Source of the DNA: JAJDNS01 sp963578825
GTDB taxonomy: Bacteria; Acidobacteriota; Vicinamibacteria; Fen-336
Direction of reading: 5' to 3'
NCBI GenBank assembly: GCA_963578825.1
Contig: CAUZDW010000017.1
Location: forward strand, 14,462-78,461
Length of the DNA: 64,000 nt
This document shows, piece by piece, positions 43,611 through 53,254 of this stretch (position 1 is its first letter; every line of letters starts with the position of its first letter). The position numbers were made by a program, and so were the translations under genes. Below the pieces are notes generated by a model. It saw only the letters and a list, made by a program, of their open reading frames with translations, ran no database searches and had not been told where the DNA came from.

Positions 43611-46600
43611 CAGCTCGCAGGATCCTCTGTGCCGCAGCGTCCCTCAGCCTCGTCGTGGCGACCGCCCAGGCGGCCGAGGTGCGGGGACGGGTTCTCGTGG
43701 ACGGCCGACCGGCGGCCGGGATCGCCGTGGCGATCCTCCCGTTCGAAGACGGCTTCGAGAGGTCCCGCCGGGAGGCACGAGGCGAAGACGAGCCGCGGCC
43801 GCTTGCCGAGGGGCTGACCGGAAAGGGCGGCTCTTTCCGGATTGCACTCGCGACGTCCGGGTCGACCGGCGCCATGCCGGTCCGCGTCGAGTTCTCGGGC
43901 GGTGGGAGCGCTCCCCACCGTCTGGGGAAGCTGGTCGATGCGAGCGGAGAGGATCTTGGCGACGTCCGCCTGGCCCCGGCCGCCGCCCTGGCAGGCCGCG
44001 TCGTGGACGCCCGCGGTGGACCCGTCGTCGACGCGACGGTGAGGCTCTGGGCCGGTCGAGGCGGTCGCCCGGGTGACCGCCTCACCGCTGTCGAGCCCGT
44101 GCCGCAAGTAACCTCCACCGGTCCCGATGGCACCTTTCGATTCGACGCTGCGTCGGACATCGGGAACAGGATCCGGATCTAGGCCCTCGGCCTGGCCACC
44201 GTCGAGAGGAGCAGAGTGCGCGGCGGCGCTCTCGTGCGACCCGTGACCCTCGCCCTCGGTCGCGTTCTCCGCGGGTCGGTGACGCTTCCGGATCGTCGGA
44301 CCTCCGCCGGCGGAGCCGTCGTTCGCTTCGAGGGCCAGTCGACCACCCGATGGCACGAGGTCCGCTCCGACGGCTCGTTCTTCATCGAAGGTGTCCCCGC
44401 CAGGGAGAGCGGCCAGATCCTCGCCGACGGCGGGGGAATGGGCCGGGCAGCGGCGCCTGTCGGTGCGGGGACGATCGAACCGATGCAGGTCGTCCTTGCC
44501 AGCAATGCCGTCCTGACCGGCCGGGTCGTCGCGGCCGACTCCGGACGTCCGATCGCCGGGATCCGAGTGACAGCGAGAGCCGGCGACGGAGCGGCATTCG
44601 TGGCCCGGTCGGGCCGAGACGGTCGTTACGGCATGGTGGGGCTTCCGCCTCGGTCCTATGGGATCGAGGTCGACGACAAGCGGTTCGTTCGGTGGGTGCG
44701 CCTGGTCGACGTGTCTCCGGGACAGGCCGGGACTCAGGACATCCCACTCGTGCCCGGGGCGACGCTCGTCGGCCGCGTCGTGAGCGAAGAGGGCCTGCCC
44801 GTGCCGAACGCGACCATCCAGGTGTCGCGGGGCGGCGCCGGAGGGGTGCGTGACTTCTCGCGCCGGATCAGGCACCAGGCCGATGTCGTGCGTTCCGAAG
44901 CCGACGGACGCTTCGACGTGACTCGCCTCGAGCCGGGTGACGGCCAACGCCTCGACGTCTGGCACGAGGACTACGAGCCCCGCAGCCTCGGGGGCATCGA
45001 CCTGGCGCCGGATGCCACCACCGCGGGGGTGCGAGTCGTCCTTCGGGTGGGGCTCGAGCTCAAAGGATTCGTCAAGGATGAAGAGGGCCGTCCGATCTCG
45101 GAGGTGGAGGTCGAGCTGCGGCGGCCCCGTTCTTTCCGCGGCCGCCGGGGCGGGATATTCGTGACGATGATGGGGCCTGGCAGCCGGCCTCGGCGGAAGA
45201 CGACCGCCGACGGACGCTTCACCTTCCGCGGCCTGATGGCCGGCGACTACACGCTCACCGCGAGCCGCCCCGGCTATGGGCGGGTGATCCTCGATCCCGT
45301 GAAGCTCACCGACGACGGCAACTCGGAGCCTGTCCAACTCGTACTGGCTCCCGGCGCCACGATCAGCGGCTTTCTTCGAGACGGCGTCGGGGACGGGGCG
45401 GCCGGCTGGTTTGTGACCGCCCGCCCTGCCGGGCAGGGTAGCGGGGCAGTCGGTCTGCGCCTCGACGAACCCACTGGCCCGGATGGTGCGTTCCTGATCG
45501 AGGGGCTGGCCGAGGGTGAGGTCTACGACCTCTAGGTCATCGGGCCCACCGGGCTCGGACCGCGACATCCCGACGTGACCGCACCCACCGACGACCTCGA
45601 GATCACCGTGAAAGGCCATGGGCAGATCCGCGGACGCGTCTCCCAGACCGAGAATGGCCAGGCCCTCGTCGATTTCGAGGTGAGCTACCGGCCCGCGTCC
45701 CGGGACGGTGTCCATTTCTTCTTCGGTGGTCCCGGCGGCGGTGGGCCCAACGACCCGAGGTCGTTCCATGCCGAGGATGGGGCCTTCGTCCTGGAGAACG
45801 TGCCGCCGGGCACCTGGACCGTCGAGGCGAGAGCCGACGGCTTCCAGGCCGGCACGGCGTCGGGCGTCGTGTTGGAGGAGGGCGGCAGCACCGAAGTGGT
45901 CGAGATCGGCCTTTCGAAGGGTGGAACGATCGTAGGGCACGTTGTCGAGACCCAGAGCGGCCGCCCGATTCTCGACGCCACGGTCCACGCGGAGCTGTCG
46001 GGTGGGGGAGGGCGACGCATGCCTCGCCTGATGGGCGGGGGAAACACCGAGGCCATGACGGATGCCGACGGGCAGTACGAGATCACGGGCCTCACGCCGG
46101 GCACCTGGGCCGTCACCGCCTCCCACCCCGAGTGGAGCGAGGCCTCTGTCACTGTCGAGCTCGAGGACGCGCCGACCACAGCCGACCTGCGTCTCGGCAC
46201 CGGGGGGGCCATCGAAGGGGTCGTGCTCGCCGCCGGTCGGCCGGTGGCGGGAGCCGAGGTCAGCCTGGCCGAGGCAGGCGAGGCCGGCTTGCGCGGCTTT
46301 GGCAGTGGCCAGGGGAGCCTCACCGGCGAGGATGGCCGCTTCCGGTTCGAGCGACTCTCCCCCGGCCGTTACACCTTGTACTCGTCGCTCCGGAGCCAAT
46401 CGAGCGATCCGGTCGAGGCCGTGGTCACCGGCGACGCCAGCCAGGACGTCACGCTGATCCTCGACGAGGGGCCATCATCCGCGGGACCGTCTCTGGCCTC
46501 CCCGATTCGGAGCTCGCCGGTGTCTCGATCACCGCGAACGGGCCCGACGGATACTTCGCGTCCTCCCGATCCGGCGCCGACGCCGCGTTCGAGCTCACCG

Positions 46601-47733
46601 GGGTGCCCGAGGGGACCATCTCTCTTCGGGCCACCGCCGGCAACTTCCTCGACTCCACCCGCACGGCGAACGCGACGGTCACGATCGGGCCCGGGCAGGC
46701 CGACGCCCATGCGGAGGTCGTCTTCGAGGTGGGGCTTCGGGTCGAGGGCCGCGTCAGCCGGAGCGGGGAGCCCGTGGTCGACGCGTTCGTGAACGCCGTG
46801 CCGAAGTCCGGGGGCGGGCGCGCCAGCGCGCGAACCGACGAGACGGGGGCCTACGCCCTGGAGGGCATGCAGCAGGGGAGTTACGCCTTCTTCGTTTCCG
46901 CCGCGAACGGGTCACCCGTGCAGAAGAGCGTGACTCTCACGGACGACTCCACCGTGGACATCGAGATTCCACTGGCGCGTCTTGCCGGGGTCGTCGTCGA
47001 GACGGGAACGGCCCGGCCCCTCGGAGACGTGAGCGTGCGTCTCGAGGAAGGAGGCGGAGGATTTCGGTTCGGCAACCAAGTGTCTTCGGACAGCGCCGGC
47101 CGCTTCGCCCTCGAGGATCTCGACCCCCGGGCGTTCCAGATCACCTTTCAGAAGCCGGCCTACGAGACCGAGACTCGGGAGGTGATGGCAAGCGAAGACA
47201 GTGAGATCCGGGTCGAGTTGCGCCGCGGCGAGGGTCTGGGCCTCGTGGCTCGCGACGGGATGTTCGGCACGCCGCTCCGGGGTCTCATGGTGCGCCTCGT
47301 CGACGGAGGCGGCGTCGCCGTCTTCAGCGGAACCGTGCCCCTGGACAGCCAGGGGCGTGGTGAGATCCCGTCGGTGAAGCCCGGCAGCTACGAGCTGCGG
47401 GCCTCCTCGTCCGGCTACGCCCCGCTCGTCCGCCCGGGCATCATGGTCCCCTCCTCGGAGGTGTCTGTCGCCTTCACTCCGGGCGGAACCCTCGAGGTTC
47501 AAGCCGGGCGCGAGACCCTCGCCCTGCCACAGCCCCAGGGTCGGCTCTATCGGGTCGACGGGAGGCCCTACCTTCCTTCGATCTTCTCGACGGACGGCTT
47601 CATTCCCATCAGGGGTCCGGTGCGCCGCCTCGAGAACGTCGCCCCCGGCCGCTACGTCTTCGCGGTCGAGGGCGGAGCCCGGCAAGAGGTCGAAATTCGC
47701 GAGGGTGGACTCGCGATCGTGACGCTGCCGTAG
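43607..47733 (+). pseudogene. Giant carboxypeptidase-regulatory-like repeat protein with two ambers and a frameshift
   Basis: A single ~1375-residue reading can be reconstructed. A signal peptide (LCAAASLSLVVATAQA) is followed by about a dozen carboxypeptidase-regulatory-like Ig-fold repeats. Each has the rhythm G.V.....P...A.V......G......T...G.F...L..G.Y (e.g. TLPDRRTSAGGAVVRF, DGRFDVTRLEPG, GRVSRSGEPVVDA). The frame is interrupted by TAG at 44180-44182 and TAG at 45533-45535, with homology continuing in the same frame after both. A one-base loss in the G4 run at 46468-46471 is also implied. The ATG at 43607 overlaps the tspO stop. Intact relatives are secreted or surface proteins. As read, only the first ~190 residues would be made. 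Confidence 0.8.
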
Positions 47734-47734
47734 G

Positions 47735-47758
47735 GCGGCCAGTCATTCAGAAGGCCGC
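47735..47758 (+). terminator. Weak hairpin after the giant repeat protein
   Basis: GCGGCC and GGCCGC pair across a 12-base loop, starting two bases after the TAG stop and lying between converging genes. There is no T-run, so intrinsic termination is uncertain. Confidence 0.25.
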
Positions 47759-47823
47759 TATCGGGAGATGCTTCGTCGCACGCGCAGAGTCGAGGCTCCG
47801 CTGCATGACTCAGAGCCCTGGCG

Positions 47824-48633
47824 CTACGCGAAGAGCGGCTTCAGGTACGCGAGGCTGTCCTCCGCCCAACGGGCCTCCTTCACCACCGTCTTCTCCGGAG
47901 AGCTCTCGGGCGGCGTCCACAGCTCGAGGATGGCGCTCTGGCAGCGGCCGTGACGTCGCACCTCCTCGAGTAGCCGCGGGATGTCCAGCATTCCCTGGCC
48001 CGCCGGGGCGCCCTCGACGACGAAGCCCATCATGTGCGAGACCCGTCGCACCGTGAAGTCCTTCACGTGCAGGTTCAGGGTCCACGGGGCCAGGGTGTCG
48101 ACCACGTCACGGACGGCCTCGCCTGCTCCCATCGAGTTCACCGAGTCGAGGCAGATGCCGACCTGATCCTCGTCCGTCCCCTTCACGATCTCCCGGAACT
48201 CCGCCGCCACGAGTCGGTCGTGGTTCTCGATGGCAATCTTGACTCCGGCCTCCCGCAGCCGCGGCAGCGCCTCGCGAACTATCGTCACCACCTCGTCGAC
48301 TGTCGGCTCGAAGCCTGGCCCGTCGATCACGAAGCGCAGGACGTGGGAGCCGAAGAAGGCGGCGACGTCGATGAGGGTGGCGAGATGCTCGGGCGTCATC
48401 CGGCGCGCCCCGACCTCGATCGCCACCCTGCGACTCTCGGCCAGCTCGAGAAGCCCGTGACGCTCCTCGGTCGAGAGTTGCTTCAGCGGCAGGTTGTCGG
48501 CGATCTGCACGCATCGCAGCCCCGCCGCGTTCGCCGCCTTGACGAGGTCGGCCGCACTCATCCGAGTCTCCGGCAGGTGATCGGGAACTCCGACGGCCCA
48601 GGTGTACGTGTAGGTCCCGATGCCGAGGCGCAT
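47824..48633 (-). CDS. Sugar phosphate isomerase/epimerase-like TIM-barrel protein
   Basis: The 269-residue product resembles the AP-endonuclease-2/xylose-isomerase-like TIM-barrel superfamily. Likely metal ligands lie in IAIENHDRLV, CLDSVNSMG, LHVKDF and AILELWTPP, in the order seen for inosose/hydroxypyruvate-type isomerases. A strong AGGGAGGTGG precedes the ATG at 48633. The substrate is not readable. Its neighbourhood includes glyoxylate/hydroxyacid enzymes, so a hydroxypyruvate-isomerase-like role is one option. The DUF1697-like gene lies 48 bases upstream on the same strand. Confidence 0.85.
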   Translation of the reverse strand: MRLGIGTYTYTWAVGVPDHLPETRMSAADLVKAANAAGLRCVQIADNLPLKQLSTEERHGLLELAESRRVAIEVGARRMTPEHLATLIDVAAFFGSHVLRFVIDGPGFEPTVDEVVTIVREALPRLREAGVKIAIENHDRLVAAEFREIVKGTDEDQVGICLDSVNSMGAGEAVRDVVDTLAPWTLNLHVKDFTVRRVSHMMGFVVEGAPAGQGMLDIPRLLEEVRRHGRCQSAILELWTPPESSPEKTVVKEARWAEDSLAYLKPLFA

Positions 48634-48681
48634 GATCCACCTCCCTTCCGGCGCGGACGTCCAGAGCGTCGCCGGATTCTC

Positions 48682-49236
48682 TCACGGGACCTGGACAATC
48701 TCAGCGGTGCGCTCGATGGTCTCCCACCAGCGGGTGGTGGCCGTGACGCCGAGCGCCTTTTCCACCGTGTGGCTCGGAAAGACGAAGCTGCCGGGGCGCC
48801 GCTGCCAGAGGCCGAGGGCGAAGCACCCCTGGACGCGGTCGAAGCGGACGCTCCACGCCTTTGGTGCGGGGACGAAGACGGGCAGACCGATTCGGTGTCG
48901 TGGGCGGCCGTCGAGGACCGCAACCCACCCGCGCCGATCCTTCGAGAACCGGACGCCTGCAAACGGCTTGCTGCGCACGAGCGCCACGACCTCGCCCGCG
49001 GGCACCACCGCGAGCGAGGGCTCGAACGGCAGCAGCGCCACGATCTCGCGGCGGATCCTCGCGGCGCTCGCCTTCCCCCGCACGACGAACGTGCCCGCGG
49101 CGCCCACGTTGACCACGTCGAGGTGATCCAGGGCGCGGGCGAGCTGCGCGGGCCGGAAGACGTTCCTGCCGCCCACGTTGGCCGCACGCCGGAAGACGAC
49201 GTGGCCGATCGTCTTCCGGCGTGCGGTGGCCTTCAC
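48682..49236 (-). CDS. DUF1697-like protein
   Basis: The 184-residue product resembles DUF1697 in pattern: an N-terminal RAANVGGRNVFRPAQLARAL, then a strand with GAAGTFVVRG in place of the usual YIQSGNVVF. After that come ARIRREIVALLPFEPSLAVVP and the C-terminal FPSHTVEKALGVTATTRWWETI. The GTG at 49236 is chosen because it gives the family length; longer upstream readings overlap the divergent aminotransferase gene. No biochemical function is known for the family. It is relatively divergent, so confidence in the name is moderate. Confidence 0.7.
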   Translation of the reverse strand: MKATARRKTIGHVVFRRAANVGGRNVFRPAQLARALDHLDVVNVGAAGTFVVRGKASAARIRREIVALLPFEPSLAVVPAGEVVALVRSKPFAGVRFSKDRRGWVAVLDGRPRHRIGLPVFVPAPKAWSVRFDRVQGCFALGLWQRRPGSFVFPSHTVEKALGVTATTRWWETIERTAEIVQVP

Positions 49237-49311
49237 GGGGCGTCGCCTCTGGCGAGATGGTAGCCCATCGAGTTGACGGTCACGAGCCCCGAGCCGTAGT
49301 GTGTCGGGGCC

Positions 49312-50502
49312 ATGAACATCAATATGCCCCCCCCGCTCGACCCGCCCCACCGGGTGCTCCTCGGGCCCGGCCCGAGCGACGTGCCGGCCCGTGTCCTCCA
49401 GGCGCTGGCCTCGCCGACCATCGGCCATCTCGATCCCGAGTATCTGCGGATCATGGACGACACGCGGGAGCTGATGAAGCACGTCTTCCAGACCACGAAC
49501 GAGCTCACCGTCGCCATGCCCGGCACGGGGTCCAGCGGAATGGAGACCTGCGTCGCCAATCTCATCGAGCCCGGAGACGAGATGGTCGTCTGCGTCAACG
49601 GGGTCTTTGGCACTCGCATGGCCGACGTCGCGGGCCGCTGCGGGGCGACCGTCCACCTCGTCGAGGCGCCCTGGGGCGAGACGATCGAGCCCGACGCCGT
49701 CGCAAAGGCGCTTGCCGAGCACCCGAAGACCAAAGTGGTGGGGATCGTCCACGCGGAGACCTCCACCGGGGCCCACCAGCCCCTCGTCGAGATCTCCCGC
49801 CTCATCCACGACAAGGGCGCCCTCCTCCTGGTGGACGCCGTCACCTCGCTGGGCGGAGTCGAGCTCGAGGTGGACGAGTGGCAGATCGACGCCTGCTACA
49901 GCGGCACACAGAAGTGCCTGTCCTGTCCTCCGGGGCTGGCCCCGGTAACCTTTTCCCCGGCGGCCTACGACGTCGTCCGCAAGCGCAAGAGCAAGGTCCA
50001 GAGCTGGTATCTCGATTTGTCGATGATCTCCCAGTACTGGGGCGAGAGCCGGGTCTACCACCACACTGCCCCCATCAACATGTCTTATGCGCTCTACGAG
50101 GCGTTGCGCATGGTCGTCGAGGAGGGACTGGAGGCTCGTCAGGCCCGCCATCTCCTGAACCACCGGGCGCTCCGCGCGGGTCTCGAGGCCATGGGTGTGA
50201 GCTACATCCCGACTCGTTCGCTCCCCAACCTCAACGCCGTGCACGTCCCGGACGGCGCCGCCGACGCGACCGTCCGTCGCCGTCTCCTCGGGGAGTGGGG
50301 CATCGAGATCGGGGCGGGTCTCGGACCCTTCAAGGGCAAGGCCTGGAGGATCGGTCTCATGGGCAGCTCGTCCACCCGCCGCAACGTGACCGCGGTGTTG
50401 GCCGCGCTCGAGACCATCCTCGGCGACCAGGGCGTGACGCTCGACCGCGGCGCGGCGCTGGCTGCGGCGGGAGGGGTCTACACGGCCGACGGCGCGCCGT
50501 GA
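49312..50502 (+). CDS. Class V aminotransferase, serine/alanine-glyoxylate type
   Basis: The 396-residue product has GPGPSDVPARVLQAL at the N-terminus, GTGSSGMET, VDAVTSLGG with the pyridine-binding Asp175, and SGTQKCLSCPPGLAP with the PLP lysine Lys201. These are hallmarks of alanine/serine-glyoxylate aminotransferases, which make glycine from glyoxylate and yield hydroxypyruvate or pyruvate. A run of eight C (49327-49334) starts at codon 6. The stop overlaps the start of the LldP-like permease gene (GTGA), tying transport and transamination together. Confidence 0.92.
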   Translation: MNINMPPPLDPPHRVLLGPGPSDVPARVLQALASPTIGHLDPEYLRIMDDTRELMKHVFQTTNELTVAMPGTGSSGMETCVANLIEPGDEMVVCVNGVFGTRMADVAGRCGATVHLVEAPWGETIEPDAVAKALAEHPKTKVVGIVHAETSTGAHQPLVEISRLIHDKGALLLVDAVTSLGGVELEVDEWQIDACYSGTQKCLSCPPGLAPVTFSPAAYDVVRKRKSKVQSWYLDLSMISQYWGESRVYHHTAPINMSYALYEALRMVVEEGLEARQARHLLNHRALRAGLEAMGVSYIPTRSLPNLNAVHVPDGAADATVRRRLLGEWGIEIGAGLGPFKGKAWRIGLMGSSSTRRNVTAVLAALETILGDQGVTLDRGAALAAAGGVYTADGAP

Positions 50503-52298
50503 CGGCCAGCGTCGGCACGCTGGCGCTCCTCTCGCTGCTGCCGATCGCGGCGGTGGCGCTCCTCCTTGTGATCCTGCGCTGGCCGGCGAGCCGCGCGATG
50601 CCCGTCTCCTACCTGACCGCCGCGGGTCTGGCCCTGGGTGTCTGGCAGGTCCCGCGCCTCCAGGTCGCCGCCGCGACGCTGAAGGGTCTGATGATCGCGG
50701 TGAGCCTCCTCTTCATCATCTTCGGGGCCATCCTCCTTCTGAACACCCTCCAGCAGAGCGGAGCGCTCCGCACCATTCGAAACGGGCTCACCGGCGTCAC
50801 TGCGGACCGACGCATCCAGGTGATCATCATCGCCTGGCTCTTCGGGTCCTTCATGGAGGGAGCGGCGGGCTTCGGAACTCCGGCCGCGGTGGCTGTTCCG
50901 CTCCTCGTGGGCCTGGGCTTCCCAGGCATGGCGGCGGTCACGGCGGGGATGATCATCCAGAGCACGCCGGTGTCCTTCGGGGCTGTGGGCACGCCCATCC
51001 TGGTCGGAGTGAATACGGGGCTGTCGGGGGACGCCGGTGTTCGAGCCTTCGCCGAGGGGCTCGGGTACGCCGAATGGACCGACTTCCTGGCCATGATCGG
51101 TTTGAAGATCGCGGTGCTCCACGCGATCGCCGGACTCCTGGTGCCGCTGTTGGTGGTGGCCTTCATGACCCGCTTCTTCGGCCGGAACCGCAGCTTTGCC
51201 GAAGGCGTGCGGGTCTGGAGGTTCGCTCTTTTCGCCTCGCTGGCCATGACGATCCCCTATGTGACGGCAGCGTGGCTCCTCGGCCCCGAGTTCCCGACCC
51301 TGTTGGGCTCCCTCGTCGGCCTGACGATCGTCGTGTGGGCGGCCCGCAAGGGTTTCCTGATGCCGCCCGCCGAGGAAGCCTGGGACTTCGACAAGCGGGA
51401 GAACTGGCCTCCGGAGTGGACCGGCTCCATCGACCTGCGCGATCCGGCCGGGCAGGGGGAGCCCATGGGGGCGCTTCGGGCCTGGTCCCCCTACCTCATG
51501 GTGGCCGCGCTCCTGGTCCTGACCCGCCTGCGGTTGTTCCCTCTCTCGGGGTGGCTGAGAGCCTGGGGAGTGGGCTTCACGGACCTCTTTGGCACGGGCA
51601 TCGCGGCTCGTGTGGAGCCCCTCTATCTGCCGGGCACCATCTTCGTCGTGGTGTCGCTTCTGACATTCGTGCTTCACCGGATCGACCGCGAAAGCTACCG
51701 CCAGGCCTGGACGGCGTCCCTCGGCGCCACCGGCCGAGCCTCGGTGGCCCTGATCTTCACGGTGCCCATGGTCCAGGTCTTCATTAATAGCGGCGGTGGA
51801 GCGGCGGGCTACGACGAGATGCCCATTGCGCTTGCGGACGGCGTGGCCTCGCTGACCGGCTCCGCCTGGCCCGTTTTCGCCCCGTTCATCGGGGGCCTGG
51901 GCGCCTTCGTGGCGGGCAGCAACACCGTCAGCAACATGATGTTCTCCCTGTTCCAGTTCGGGGTGGGGGAGCGCATCGGTGTCGACCCCACCTGGATCGT
52001 GGCCCTCCAGGCCGTGGGAGGCGCCGCGGGCAACATGATCTGCGTGCACAACGTGGTGGCGGCTTCGGCCGTGGTCGGGCTCGTGGGAAAGGAGGGGACC
52101 GTGATCCGACTGACCTTGATGCCCTTCTTCTACTATGCGCTCCTCCCCGGAGCGATCGGGTACGCGGTGGTCTGGCACGCGGAAAGAGGCCCCATCAACC
52201 TGGGGACGTTCCTGGTGGCGGCGATCGCCACCGGCGCCATCGTGGCGATCGTGAGGCTCGGTCGACGACCGCCCGCTGGTGGGAGGGAGAGCCCATGA
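50499..52298 (+). CDS. lldP: L-lactate/glycolate permease, LldP family
   Basis: The 599-residue protein has roughly 13 hydrophobic helices and LctP-family motifs: FGSFMEGAAGFGTPAAVA, GTPILVGV, GGLGAFVAGSNTVSNMMF and AAGNMICVHNVVAAS. Family members import L-lactate, D-lactate and glycolate with protons. The GTG at 50499 overlaps the aminotransferase stop. Longer readings that begin near 49221 run antisense-like through the aminotransferase and are rejected. Together with the transaminase and the downstream reductase, glycolate or lactate uptake feeding glyoxylate metabolism is the natural reading. Confidence 0.93.
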   Translation: MTASVGTLALLSLLPIAAVALLLVILRWPASRAMPVSYLTAAGLALGVWQVPRLQVAAATLKGLMIAVSLLFIIFGAILLLNTLQQSGALRTIRNGLTGVTADRRIQVIIIAWLFGSFMEGAAGFGTPAAVAVPLLVGLGFPGMAAVTAGMIIQSTPVSFGAVGTPILVGVNTGLSGDAGVRAFAEGLGYAEWTDFLAMIGLKIAVLHAIAGLLVPLLVVAFMTRFFGRNRSFAEGVRVWRFALFASLAMTIPYVTAAWLLGPEFPTLLGSLVGLTIVVWAARKGFLMPPAEEAWDFDKRENWPPEWTGSIDLRDPAGQGEPMGALRAWSPYLMVAALLVLTRLRLFPLSGWLRAWGVGFTDLFGTGIAARVEPLYLPGTIFVVVSLLTFVLHRIDRESYRQAWTASLGATGRASVALIFTVPMVQVFINSGGGAAGYDEMPIALADGVASLTGSAWPVFAPFIGGLGAFVAGSNTVSNMMFSLFQFGVGERIGVDPTWIVALQAVGGAAGNMICVHNVVAASAVVGLVGKEGTVIRLTLMPFFYYALLPGAIGYAVVWHAERGPINLGTFLVAAIATGAIVAIVRLGRRPPAGGRESP

Positions 52299-52343
52299 GA
52301 TTCGTAAGGCAAAGAGCACCATCAATCGGGTGAGGAGGCGGGT

Positions 52344-53249
52344 GTGAGCGAGAGCATCGGTTTCGTCGGCATCGGCATCATGGGGCGCGGGATGGTACGC
52401 AACCTCGCCGCGGCGGGTCTCAAGCCGCGGCTGTGGAACCGCACGCGGAGCCGGCTCGACGAGCTGGTGGCCGAGGGCTTCGAGGCGGCCGAGGATCCGG
52501 CCGAGCTGGCGGCCGCGTGCGACGTCGTCATCACCTGTGTCAGCGACACCCCGGACGTCGAGGCGGTCCTTCTCGGGACACGCGGCATCCTCGAAGGCGC
52601 CAGGCCCGGGTCCCTGGTGATCGACATGAGCACCATCAGCCCCCGGGCCACGACCGAGGTGGGGGAGCGCCTGGCGGAGCAAGACGTCCACATGCTGGAC
52701 GCCCCCATCAGCGGAGGCAGCGAGGGGGCGGCAAAGGGCACCCTGAGCATCATGGTGGGTGGTGACCCGAAACAGGTCGAGAGGGCCATGCCATTCTTCC
52801 GCGCCATGGGCAAGGCCATCACCCACGTGGGGCCCCTCGGCTCGGGTCAGAAGGTCAAGCTCGTCAACCAGATCCTCGTCGTCGTGAACGCCCTTGCGGT
52901 GAGCGAGGCCCTGGTGTTCGCGCAGGCCGCGGATCTCGATCTCGAAAAGACACTCGAGGCCGTGGTGCCGGGGGCTGCCGGGAGCTGGATGCTGGCCAAC
53001 CGCGGTCCGCAGGTCATCAAGCGCGACTGGCGCCCGGGCTTTACCATCGACCTTCAACAGAAAGACCTGCGCCTCGTGACCGAGGCCGCGGGCGAGCTTG
53101 GCGTCCCCATGCTGGGCACCAGCCTCGTCGTCAACCTCTATCGCACCCTCCAGGCGAAGGGCCTGGGCGCTGAGGGCAACCACGCGCTCGTCAAGGCCCT
53201 CGAGCGCCTGTCCGGTATCGAAGTCGGAACGCCGCAGGAAGAGAGCTGA
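52344..53249 (+). CDS. Beta-hydroxyacid dehydrogenase (tartronate semialdehyde reductase / 3-hydroxyisobutyrate dehydrogenase type)
   Basis: The 301-residue product has the Rossmann GFVGIGIMGRGM, the substrate motif DAPISGGSEGAAKGTLSIMVGG, and the catalytic lysine in KLVNQ (Lys172). The pattern KDLRLV lies near 243. This matches the beta-hydroxyacid dehydrogenase family, including GarR/GlxR and MmsB. The GTG at 52344 has AGGAGG upstream. Adjacent glyoxylate aminotransferase and permease genes favour tartronate semialdehyde reduction to D-glycerate, although a 3-hydroxyisobutyrate role cannot be excluded. Confidence 0.9.
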   Translation: MSESIGFVGIGIMGRGMVRNLAAAGLKPRLWNRTRSRLDELVAEGFEAAEDPAELAAACDVVITCVSDTPDVEAVLLGTRGILEGARPGSLVIDMSTISPRATTEVGERLAEQDVHMLDAPISGGSEGAAKGTLSIMVGGDPKQVERAMPFFRAMGKAITHVGPLGSGQKVKLVNQILVVVNALAVSEALVFAQAADLDLEKTLEAVVPGAAGSWMLANRGPQVIKRDWRPGFTIDLQQKDLRLVTEAAGELGVPMLGTSLVVNLYRTLQAKGLGAEGNHALVKALERLSGIEVGTPQEES

Positions 53250-53254
53250 CTGGA

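Noticed and set aside
43505..46399. 964-codon minus-strand open frame
   Set aside because: Antisense to the repeat protein; composition is low-complexity and no motif is present. The sense strand has clear repeat structure despite its stops.
43607..47733. Genome-wide reassignment of TAG to an amino acid
   Set aside because: TAG terminates several well-defined genes here, including accD, lhgO, the penicillin acylase and the amidohydrolase, so the two internal ambers are more likely mutations or errors than code change.
49221..50498. N-terminal extension of the permease reading frame
   Set aside because: It overlaps the aminotransferase in another frame and is non-domain sequence; the GTG at 50499 gives the family N-terminus.
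50478..53183. 901-codon minus-strand open frame
   Set aside because: Antisense to the lactate permease and beta-hydroxyacid dehydrogenase genes, whose motifs are unambiguous.
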